6,136 bases of DNA from contig JBLIOB010000262.1 in the NCBI GenBank assembly GCA_047639575.1, forward strand, positions 1 to 6,136, given 5' to 3'. This stretch comes from JBLIOB01 sp047639575 (lineage in GTDB: Bacteria > Bacteroidota > Bacteroidia > Flavobacteriales_D > Parvicellaceae). This document shows positions 1 to 6,076 of the stretch, one piece after another. Within the stretch, counting starts at the first letter, position 1; each line of letters begins with the position of its first letter. The notes below the pieces were generated by a model. That model saw only the letters and a list, made by a program, of their open reading frames with translations. It was not told where the DNA came from and made no database searches. Position numbers and translations under genes: made by a program.

Positions 1-367
1 AAATTGAAGCTTAGAATGAAAAATTGAGAAACCTACTTGTTTGTGAAAAGGGAAAAAGGTAGGTCGTTTCGAATCGAAACTCATAGAACGGTGCTGTGCA
101 CCTTTAGAAGTTAGTAGGTGTGAAACTGAAGCTTAGAATGAAAAATTGAGAAACCTACTTGTTTGTGAAAAGGGAAAGAGGTTAGGTCGTTTCGAACCGA
201 AACTCATAGAACGGTGCTTTGCACCTTTAGAAGTTAGTAGGTGTGAAATTGAAGCTTAGAATGAAAAATTGAGAAACCTACTTGTTTGTGAAAAGGGAAA
301 GAGGTAGGTCGTTTCGAACCGAAACTCATAGAACGGTGCTGTGCACCTTTAGAAATTAGTACTTATA
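1..367. repeat. Tandem array of three ~122-bp units ahead of the S23 gene
   Basis: Three near-identical head-to-tail units are visible: 1-122, 123-245 and 246-367. A fourth, diverged partial unit starts at 368 and becomes the start of the S23 gene. Differences between units are few: aaattg against aaactg at the unit start, one extra T in unit 2 (gaggttagg), gaatcg in unit 1 against gaaccg in units 2 and 3, and gctgtgc in units 1 and 3 against gctttgc in unit 2. Each unit has ATGAAAAATTGAG near its beginning. If one T is restored after AAT, this reads MKNLRNLLVCEKGKEV, which matches the S23 gene start MKNFKNLLVWKKGIEI. The units therefore look like decayed, amplified copies of the gene's 5' end plus flanking DNA. 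As they stand, each ATG is followed by only two codons and then TGA. The array begins at the window edge and may extend further left. The repeats are seen directly; their origin is inferred. Confidence 0.95.
66..102. repeat. Two inverted repeats inside each tandem unit
   Basis: Unit 1 contains a 15-bp palindrome at 66-80 (GTTTCGA, one base, TCGAAAC) and a short hairpin at 90-102 (GGTGC, TGT, GCACC). The equivalents are 189-203 and 213-225 in unit 2, and 311-325 and 335-347 in unit 3. In units 2 and 3 the first palindrome keeps 6-bp arms (GTTTCG/CGAAAC) around AAC. The second keeps its arms in all three units and only its loop changes (TGT or TTT). The fourth partial unit, which runs into the S23 gene, has neither. 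They could be protein-binding sites, RNA hairpins or remnants of a mobile repeat; the sequence does not decide. Confidence 0.6.
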
Positions 368-382
368 AAATTGAATCTTAGA

Positions 383-727
383 ATGAAAAACTTTAAAAAT
401 CTACTTGTTTGGAAGAAAGGAATTGAAATTACTAAGGCGGCCTATTCGCTTGCCAATAAACTACCAAAAGAAGAAAAATACCGAATCGTTGATCAATTAA
501 CACGAGCTGCATTATCAATCCCTCTCAATATTGCCGAAGGATCTAGCAGGAAAAGCATTAAAGAGTTTAAGCACTACATGTCCATTTCTCTCGGGTCGGC
601 CAATGAAGTTGAAACCATTTTAATCGTCCTTGAAGAAATAGAGATGGCATCCCCTTCAGCTTTAGTACTCTTAAAGCAACAAATTACAGAAGAGCAAAAA
701 ATGCTTTCTGCGCTCATCAAAAACTAA
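383..727 (+). CDS. Four-helix-bundle S23 / 23S rRNA intervening-sequence family protein
   Basis: This encodes a small all-helical protein of 114 residues, the usual length for the S23 family (TIGR02436). The family was first found encoded in intervening sequences of 23S rRNA genes and is related to the bAvd accessory protein of diversity-generating retroelements. Most members are stand-alone genes of unknown function that form small helical oligomers. The hallmark is plain: an N-terminal KNLLVWKKG helix, then SIPLNIAEGSSRKS around residues 46-59, EFKHYMSISLGSANEVE after it, and a final helix. ATG at 383 was chosen over TTG at 371 because family members begin with M-x-x-(Y/F)-K-x-L-x-V-W. Its first codons lie in the fourth, diverged copy of the upstream array. 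No rRNA sequence and no reverse transcriptase are seen nearby, so neither an rRNA insert nor a retroelement role is supported here. The biological role is unknown. Confidence 0.9.
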   Translation: MKNFKNLLVWKKGIEITKAAYSLANKLPKEEKYRIVDQLTRAALSIPLNIAEGSSRKSIKEFKHYMSISLGSANEVETILIVLEEIEMASPSALVLLKQQITEEQKMLSALIKN

Positions 728-736
728 CCTCTAGCA

Positions 737-756
737 GTCCCGATAATTATCGGGAC
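737..756. repeat. Perfect 20-bp palindrome
   Basis: GTCCCGATAA is followed at once by its exact reverse complement TTATCGGGAC, ten bases after the S23 stop codon. A palindrome of this length without a loop can act as a bidirectional terminator stem, a repeated intergenic element or a protein site. No T run follows it directly. It is likely part of the 3' end of the S23 transcript. Confidence 0.85.
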
Positions 757-761
757 GATCT

Positions 762-799
762 AAAGCCTCGCAGAGGCGTTCTATTCTTCTCTTTCTTAA
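762..799 (+). terminator. Possible weak terminator after the S23 gene
   Basis: A hairpin with arms GCCTC (765-769) and GAGGC (773-777) around GCA is flanked by AA/TT pairs across one mismatch. It is followed by the T-rich stretch CTATTCTTCTCTTTCTT. This resembles an intrinsic terminator, but the stem is short and the tail is interrupted by C residues. Together with the palindrome at 737-756 it may end the S23 transcript before the polymerase gene. If so, the polymerase gene needs its own promoter, and none is obvious to me. Confidence 0.45.
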
Positions 800-831
800 C
801 CTCTTTAAACTTTCTCCTTAACCCTTTCTCC
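781..831 (+). promoter_or_regulatory. Pyrimidine-rich leader before the polymerase gene
   Basis: Apart from one early A (783), the only purines in this stretch are the As of the TTAAC-like blocks at 796, 805 and 818, with a further block at 835 just inside the gene; it contains no G at all. There is no Shine-Dalgarno-like sequence ahead of the TTG start, so initiation would have to be leader-independent of SD pairing, as is common in Bacteroidota. I see no convincing Bacteroidota -33/-7 promoter (TTTG and TAnnTTTG) here. Confidence 0.4.
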
Positions 832-3800
832 TTGTTAACGAACTGTCACACATACTATAGCCTGAAATACGGAACATTATCTATCGAAGAGCTCTTTATC
901 GAGCTTAAAAAAGGTGGACATGAGGCATTTGCATTGGCAGATATTAATAACACTTCTGCCTGTATGTATACCTTGAAAGATGCCGCAAAAAAAGGATTAC
1001 ATGCAGTGGTGGGAGTAGATTTTAGAAACCCCGTTCAACGATCTGGAGGTGGTGCCAATCAGCAATATATTGTGTTGGCGAAAAGCAATCACGGGTTTAG
1101 AGAAATCAATGAACACCTCTCCCATCACGTTCACAATCATTTAGATTTTGAAGACAAAGCTCCACACTTTGATGAAGCATTTGTCATCTATCCATTTGAA
1201 AATTTTACAGAGCTATTTCAGTTAAAAGAATACGAATTTATTGGTTTGAGACCAGAGCTCATCCCTCGATTTCAACGTTCGAAATGGGTAAGTCAACTCA
1301 ATAAAATTGTTGTACTTCAGACTGCTACTTTCCGAAACAAGAAAGACTTTAATGCCCACCGACTATTAAGGTCAATTGATAGTAATGTGCTACTTAGCCA
1401 GCTCCCTATTAGAGAACAAGGAAGACAAGCTCAATTGTATTTAACCCAAGACGAGATCATTAAACTATTTGAAGATTTTCCAAGAATTGTACAAAACACA
1501 CTTGCACTTTTAGAAAGCTGCAACGTGCAAATGGATTTCACCACCAATAAGAATAAAAATCCTTACACGAATTCTGTCTCCAATGATTTTGAATTACTCC
1601 GTCAAGAAAGTTTTAATGGAATCGCTTACCGGTATGGCGCCAACCCTCCAAAAGTAGTTGTAACGAGGTTAAACAAAGAGCTGGAAATGATTCAGCAGTT
1701 GGATTTTTGTTCTTACTTCTTAATCAATTGGGACATGGTGAAGTATGCCCAAAGAAATATCTTTTACTACGTTGGAAGAGGAAGTGGCGCCAATAGTCTA
1801 GTGGCTTATTTACTCCGAATTACTGATGTAGACCCTATTGAGTTGGATCTCTATTTTGAACGGTTCATTAACCCCTTCCGGACCTCTCCTCCTGATTTTG
1901 ATATTGATTTTTCCTGGACCGATAGAGATGATGTGACCAAGTATCTTTTCGAAACACATGGATATGATAAAACTGCATTGGTTGGAACATACAGCACTTT
2001 CAAACACAATTCTGTTTTCAGAGAGCTTGGAAAAGTCTTTGGGCTTCCTTCTCAAGAAATAAAACGGTTCCAAAGCAACCCTCGTGCTGGTTTAAGTGAT
2101 TATCACGGGAAATATGTCGTTCGGTATGCAGACTACATCTCTGGATTTCCAAGCCACTTAAGCGTTCACGCTAGCGGAATTATTATTTCCAACGAACCCA
2201 TTACCAGCTACACTGGAACATTCATGCCTCCAAAAGGATTTGCAACTACCCAGTTTAATATGCATGTTTCTGAAGAAGTTGGACTTCACAAGTTTGACAT
2301 TTTAAGCCAGAGAGGACTAGGGAAGATTAAAGACTCAATAGTAATTGTAAAGCAGAACAAAGGGATTGACATAGACATACATGACGTCAAGAAGTTCAAG
2401 ACAGATCCAAAGGTTAAAAACTTACTTAAAAAAGGAGAAGCAATAGGCTGTTTCTACATTGAATCTCCAGCTATGCGCATGTTGCTTACTAAACTTGAAG
2501 CTGAAGATTATTTAAGACTAGTTGCGGCAAGTTCCATCATCAGACCAGGAGTTGCCCAAAGTGGAATGATGCGAGAATACATCCTCAGATATCAGGACGA
2601 GGCAAGACGCGAAGAAGCGAGAAAAGAAATCCCCGAACTCTATGAACTCATGGAAGAAACCTATGGAGTAATGGTTTACCAAGAGGATGTAATTAAGGTG
2701 GCTCACTTTTTTGCTGGGCTCACTTTAGCCGAAGCTGATGTATTGAGAAGAGGAATGTCTTGGAGTTTCAGACAGCGGAATGATTTCAGAGTAGTCAAAG
2801 ACAAATTCTTCAACAACTGTATTGCAAAAGGGTACAACAACAGCACCATTTCAAGAATTTGGGAGCAAATTGAAAGCTTTGCCAACTATGCCTTTGCTAA
2901 AGGACATTCAGCCTCCTATGCTATCGAAAGTTTCCAAGCACTTTACCTAAAGGCCTACCATCCACTTGAATATATGGTAGCAACCCTTAACAATGGAGGT
3001 GGCTTTTACCGAACAGAACTCTACCTCCATGAAACTAGATTACACGGTGGAATAATTGAAGCTCCTTGTGTAAACCATAGTCATCAATTAACTACGATAC
3101 GAGGTAAAATAATTCATCTGGGAATGGTCTATATACATGGATTAGAACGAAACTTAGTTCATCAACTAGTAACGGAACAACAAAAAAATGGTCCCTATAA
3201 AAGCCTGCGCCACTTTGTAAAACGTGTTCCTGTTTCATTAGAGCAAACGATTTTGTTAATCAGGGTCGGTGCATTTAGGTTTACAGGTAAAGACAAAAAG
3301 CAACTGCTTTGGGATGCACATTTCTTACTTGGTCACAACAAGAAAACCAAGCCGTCTATTGATCTTTTTGAGGTGGAGGCTAAGGAGTTCACGCTTCCTG
3401 AATTATGGTATCACGAATTGGAAACTCCTTTCGATCAAATGGAGCTGCTCGGCTTTCCGCTATCTGACCCTTTTCTTCTACTTCGGGAGCCTCCTCCAAG
3501 TAAATTACTCTCTTCTGATTTACCTAGTCGAATTGGTCAAAGGGTTGAAATAGCTGGCTATTTAGTTCATCGTAAAAGCACTAGCACTAAAGGTGGAAAT
3601 CATATGAGTTTCGGAGTCTTTTTAGATTTGGAAGGACAGTGGTTAGACTCTGTTCACTTCCCACAAGTAGCCAATGATTATCCGTTTCGTGGTCCAGGGT
3701 GCTATTTGATAACTGGAGTTGTAACAGAGGAGTTTGGCTTCATTTCTATTGAGGCGCAAAAGCTTAAACGGCTGGACAATCAAAACATTGAGCCTGTTAC

Positions 3801-3843
3801 TTCTAAGTTGAAACCTGTTGAAAAAAACGGGAGCGATGAATGA
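832..3843 (+). CDS. dnaE: Accessory DNA polymerase III alpha subunit (DnaE2/ImuC-like)
   Basis: This is a C-family DNA polymerase that extends DNA from dNTPs, probably in translesion or mutagenic synthesis rather than chromosome replication. Visible parts in order: an N-terminal PHP domain beginning NCHTYYSLKYGTLS; the nucleotide-binding region GRGSGANSLVAYLL (from G315); PDFDIDF with catalytic D355 and D357; KFDIL with the third aspartate, D489; VYQEDVIKVAH (615-625); FAKGHSASYA (688-697); a helix-hairpin-helix region at about 765-835; and an OB fold from about 899 to 980. At 1003 residues it stops after the OB fold and lacks the C-terminal tau-binding domain of replicative DnaE, as known for error-prone DnaE2/ImuC. 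The PHP metal motif TDH reads A36-D37-I38, so proofreading by PHP is unlikely. SIDLF (842-846), between HhH and OB, sits where E. coli DnaE has its clamp motif QADMF. The TTG start is the only ATG/GTG/TTG codon in frame after the stop at 631-633, and the family normally starts at this point. Confidence 0.92.
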   Translation: MLTNCHTYYSLKYGTLSIEELFIELKKGGHEAFALADINNTSACMYTLKDAAKKGLHAVVGVDFRNPVQRSGGGANQQYIVLAKSNHGFREINEHLSHHVHNHLDFEDKAPHFDEAFVIYPFENFTELFQLKEYEFIGLRPELIPRFQRSKWVSQLNKIVVLQTATFRNKKDFNAHRLLRSIDSNVLLSQLPIREQGRQAQLYLTQDEIIKLFEDFPRIVQNTLALLESCNVQMDFTTNKNKNPYTNSVSNDFELLRQESFNGIAYRYGANPPKVVVTRLNKELEMIQQLDFCSYFLINWDMVKYAQRNIFYYVGRGSGANSLVAYLLRITDVDPIELDLYFERFINPFRTSPPDFDIDFSWTDRDDVTKYLFETHGYDKTALVGTYSTFKHNSVFRELGKVFGLPSQEIKRFQSNPRAGLSDYHGKYVVRYADYISGFPSHLSVHASGIIISNEPITSYTGTFMPPKGFATTQFNMHVSEEVGLHKFDILSQRGLGKIKDSIVIVKQNKGIDIDIHDVKKFKTDPKVKNLLKKGEAIGCFYIESPAMRMLLTKLEAEDYLRLVAASSIIRPGVAQSGMMREYILRYQDEARREEARKEIPELYELMEETYGVMVYQEDVIKVAHFFAGLTLAEADVLRRGMSWSFRQRNDFRVVKDKFFNNCIAKGYNNSTISRIWEQIESFANYAFAKGHSASYAIESFQALYLKAYHPLEYMVATLNNGGGFYRTELYLHETRLHGGIIEAPCVNHSHQLTTIRGKIIHLGMVYIHGLERNLVHQLVTEQQKNGPYKSLRHFVKRVPVSLEQTILLIRVGAFRFTGKDKKQLLWDAHFLLGHNKKTKPSIDLFEVEAKEFTLPELWYHELETPFDQMELLGFPLSDPFLLLREPPPSKLLSSDLPSRIGQRVEIAGYLVHRKSTSTKGGNHMSFGVFLDLEGQWLDSVHFPQVANDYPFRGPGCYLITGVVTEEFGFISIEAQKLKRLDNQNIEPVTSKLKPVEKNGSDE

Positions 3844-4546
3844 CATTTACACCATAGCAACAAAAGTAGAGTTCCTAAAAGCAATGCTCGAAATAGATGT
3901 CCCCGAATTCGAACCAATCTATCAAGCCCGACCTGGGATGTATTTACCCATCTTGATTCGAGAAAACAACCAATCTAAAATGGTAATGGCGAAATGGGGA
4001 GCGAATATAAAATCGCAACCGACCAACTATGTGAAAATGGATCGGATATTAAAACAAAAGCCATACAATCAACTTATTAGAAGTAATCGATGTTCAATTC
4101 CTGCCAATTGCTTTATCACCAAATCAAAGAATAAAGTTTGGCTCGTTAAACTCATCAAACAACGACTATTTTGGATGGGAGGGGTTTACCAGAAATCTAT
4201 TTCTAAACAAGGAAAAGAACTTTATCAATTTGCCATTCTTTTGACAGATCAAGCTGATGTACTTTCCAGTATCTGCAGTGAAATGCCCGTACTGATGGGG
4301 ATGGATCGGCATCAGCACTGGATTGCACCAAAAGATATCGCTGGAATTATGAACATGGCAGACAAATCCAGTAAACAATGGTTCGACTTTTTTGAGGTAA
4401 ACGTCAACATATTAAGCCCAAGTATTAATCAAAAAGAAATTCTAATTCCATTAGGAAGCACATACCAGCAATATCAACAGCGACAGAAAAAATTCGAAAA
4501 AATAAAAATTGACGAATTGCGCGCTAATTCCCGAGGGAGGAAATAG
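3836..4546 (+). CDS. SRAP-fold protein (YedK/HMCES family) lacking catalytic residues
   Basis: SRAP proteins bind abasic sites in single-stranded DNA and form a protective thiazolidine cross-link through Cys2. This 236-residue protein keeps the framework of the fold: YQARPG (29-34) for the family YNxAPG, KWG (53-55) for RWG, RCSIPANCF (85-93) for RCxxPADGF, FWMGGVY (112-118) for FxxAGLW, and MPVLM (150-154) for MPVIL. The active-site residues do not match. Position 2 is Asn instead of Cys, the Glu after the PA motif is replaced (FITK for FYEW), and the His of HDRMP is Cys147 in CSEMP. Asn64 may be the conserved Asn. ATG at 3836 was chosen because it aligns with the family N-terminus; an upstream TTG at 3818 adds six residues. 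The start overlaps the polymerase stop by 8 bases (ATGAATGA), so the two are probably translated together. The C-terminus is lysine-rich. The fold call is fairly sure; a structural, DNA-binding or polymerase-partner role is inferred. Confidence 0.75.
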   Translation: MNDIYTIATKVEFLKAMLEIDVPEFEPIYQARPGMYLPILIRENNQSKMVMAKWGANIKSQPTNYVKMDRILKQKPYNQLIRSNRCSIPANCFITKSKNKVWLVKLIKQRLFWMGGVYQKSISKQGKELYQFAILLTDQADVLSSICSEMPVLMGMDRHQHWIAPKDIAGIMNMADKSSKQWFDFFEVNVNILSPSINQKEILIPLGSTYQQYQQRQKKFEKIKIDELRANSRGRK

Positions 4547-4689
4547 GGCTTTGCTTATTCAGAAATTCCTTGGATAGAAAAACTAGTAAACTCCAAGTTC
4601 TGTACATTAGTTGCACAACACCATATATAGGGAATAAAGGGTTCTGTCGCATTAATTCCACCAAAATATAATACCGTTTTAAATATTGT

Positions 4690-4812
4690 ATGGGAGGAAG
4701 GGCAATAAGGCTCGTAGATAAAATTGTACATGATTTGATTGACAATCCTTCAAACTTAGCTTTAGCTCTATTAGAATCTTATTCTAGCATGAAAGATGAT
4801 TCGCCTGAGTAA
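4690..4812 (+). CDS. Possible 40-residue ORF or gene remnant
   Basis: This frame starts with ATG and reads MGGRAIRLVDKIVHDL, then IDNPSNLALALLESYSSMK and DDSPE, then TAA. It is rich in Leu, Asp and Ser, looks helical, and uses codons like its neighbours, so it has a protein-like character, but I do not recognise it. The same frame is open back to 4528 apart from one TAA at 4669-4671, so it could equally be the tail of a decayed gene. A purine-rich stretch (GGGAGGAAGGG) lies just inside the ATG, not before it. The rest of 4547-4839 shows only a weak 6-bp inverted repeat (CTTGGA/TCCAAG) and no clear terminator between the two convergent genes. Confidence 0.3.
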   Translation: MGGRAIRLVDKIVHDLIDNPSNLALALLESYSSMKDDSPE

Positions 4813-4839
4813 GAGTTGTTGGGTGAATAATACATTCTT

Positions 4840-5961
4840 TTACTGTTGCAAAATCCTAAGCAAGTCATTATTCACATAAAATACTTCACGTCCATCTTCA
4901 TTTGAAGATAAAACTCCCATTTGAACCAATTCCTTCATATATTTGGTAATGGTCGTTCTACTTTTGGCTCCAGTAATTTCACCAATCAATTTCTGTTTAA
5001 TGTAGGGTTGAGAAAATAAAGCTTGATTCAACTCCAAACTATACCATTTCAATTTTTGTTTTACAAATTCATAAGTAGCATCCATTTGTGCTAGGATAGC
5101 ATCAATAATTTGATTCGTCTGAAGAGCGGTTTGTTCTACAGCTGTTAGCATATACATAATCCAAGGTTTCCATGCTTGTCTTTGAGTTACTCCTGATAAG
5201 CAATAGTAGTAATCATCTTTATTCTCAATAATGTATTTACTTAAATACAATACGGGATGAGACAGTAGCTTTTGATTCACCAGATACAATAAGTTTAACA
5301 CCCTTCCAGTTCTTCCGTTGCCATCAGTAAAAGGGTGAATAGCCTCTAATTGATAATGTGCAATCACCATTTTTATAAGTGGATCAATCGACTTATCATT
5401 ATTCAAAAAATCAATTAGGTTATCCAATTTATCTTCTATAACACCTTCTCCTCTTGGTGGAGTATAAATAACTTCCCCTGGACGAAGTTCACTTTGGCCT
5501 CGCTTAATAACAACTTGAGATTGAGGAGGACGAATTCCCTGAGTAGTGTCTTTTATTTTCTGAAATACTTCAATTATAGTGGTGAGGTCAAATTTTTCTG
5601 TTTCCTGTAGTTTTTGATATCCTCCCCATAGAGCTTCTCTGTATCTCAACACCTCTTTGGTTGATGGATTAGCTTCCTTTTCCTTTACGGAATCCGAAAC
5701 AGCTTTATACAATTCATCTTCAGTTGTAAAAATGTTCTCAATTGCCGTTGAACTTTGTGCTTCCTGTAATGCAATAGTGTTTATCAGGATTGTTGGATTG
5801 GGAATCCGTAGAATGTTTCTATTCAATTCAGCCAATGCCCGTGATGTAAGCCCCCATTTTTTTAGAATCTCCGTATCAATAATTCCATCAGCTATGGGTA
5901 AGTCTGGCAGATCATTAAAAGGTAACTTTCGATCAAACACAACTTTTTTTGATTTGTCCAT
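4840..5961 (-). CDS. fic: Fic family AMP-transferase, class II with C-terminal winged helix
   Basis: Fic enzymes transfer AMP from ATP to hydroxyl side chains of target proteins. The 373-residue protein matches the architecture and length of Shewanella oneidensis SoFic. It has an N-terminal Fic_N helical region (about 12-95) carrying the inhibitory motif S71-xxx-E75-N76, which marks class II self-inhibited members. A flap region follows, VIYTPPRGEGVI (164-175). The complete catalytic motif HPFTDGNGRTGR spans 209-220, with His209 as the base and Asp213 as the metal ligand. A winged helix at about 316-372 (KSRTTITKYMKELVQMGVL and a short wing) probably binds DNA. ATG at 5961 is preferred to TTG at 5970, which adds only MKK. 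It runs convergent to the polymerase pair, stands alone, and has no visible antitoxin gene, which fits a protein with its own inhibitory helix. The target is unknown. Operator-like repeats lie just upstream. Confidence 0.93.
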   Translation of the reverse strand: MDKSKKVVFDRKLPFNDLPDLPIADGIIDTEILKKWGLTSRALAELNRNILRIPNPTILINTIALQEAQSSTAIENIFTTEDELYKAVSDSVKEKEANPSTKEVLRYREALWGGYQKLQETEKFDLTTIIEVFQKIKDTTQGIRPPQSQVVIKRGQSELRPGEVIYTPPRGEGVIEDKLDNLIDFLNNDKSIDPLIKMVIAHYQLEAIHPFTDGNGRTGRVLNLLYLVNQKLLSHPVLYLSKYIIENKDDYYYCLSGVTQRQAWKPWIMYMLTAVEQTALQTNQIIDAILAQMDATYEFVKQKLKWYSLELNQALFSQPYIKQKLIGEITGAKSRTTITKYMKELVQMGVLSSNEDGREVFYVNNDLLRILQQ

Positions 5962-5975
5962 TTTTTTCAATTAAT

Positions 5976-6076
5976 TGAACACATCACAAATATGTGTCCA
6001 GTTTTTGATAAAAAAAAAGAGATCTGTTCATTATTTGCGAAAAATATGAACACATAAGCGATTAGTGTCCAGTTTT
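5976..6076 (-). promoter_or_regulatory. Operator-like repeat cluster upstream of fic
   Basis: Two copies of TGAACACAT, nine bases, GTGTCCAGTTTT occur at 5976-6005 and 6047-6076, 71 bp apart. The arms are identical between copies while the 9-bp centres differ. Each copy is itself an inverted repeat (TGAACAC against GTGTCCA). A further half-site, TGTTCAT at 6025-6031, forms a perfect 7-bp inverted pair with ATGAACA at 6046-6052. The nearer copy ends 14 bases before the fic ATG. Repeated dyads just ahead of a gene encoding a winged-helix protein suggest autoregulation by Fic itself or by an unlinked regulator. The repeats are seen directly; binding is inferred. Beyond this, 6077-6136 shows no gene. 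Confidence 0.6.

Noticed and set aside
1..367. CRISPR array
   Set aside because: Whole ~122-bp units are repeated with almost no differences; there are no short repeats separated by unique spacers and no cas gene.
1..727. Diversity-generating retroelement (S23 protein as bAvd, array as template/variable repeats)
   Set aside because: No reverse transcriptase is present, and the differences between units are not concentrated at adenines.
383..727. S23 gene as an insert within a 23S rRNA gene
   Set aside because: The flanks are repeats and a polymerase gene; no rRNA-like sequence is recognisable on either side.
1810..2885. Minus-strand frames inside the polymerase gene (1810-2073, 2518-2706, 2703-2885)
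   Set aside because: They lie antisense to conserved polymerase motifs and have no recognisable protein features.
3269..3553. Plus-strand frame of 94 codons inside the polymerase gene
   Set aside because: It is an alternative frame across the HhH-OB region of a well-supported gene and resembles no family I know.
4569..4598. Inverted repeat CTTGGA/TCCAAG as a terminator
   Set aside because: Only 6-bp arms with a long AT-rich loop and no following T run.
4524..4745. Minus-strand 73-codon frame between the SRAP-like and fic genes
   Set aside because: No recognisable motif, and it overlaps the SRAP-like gene end; the plus-strand frame at 4690 looks more protein-like.
5657..5974. Plus-strand 105-codon frame over the fic 5' end
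   Set aside because: It is the antisense shadow of the Fic N-terminal domain.
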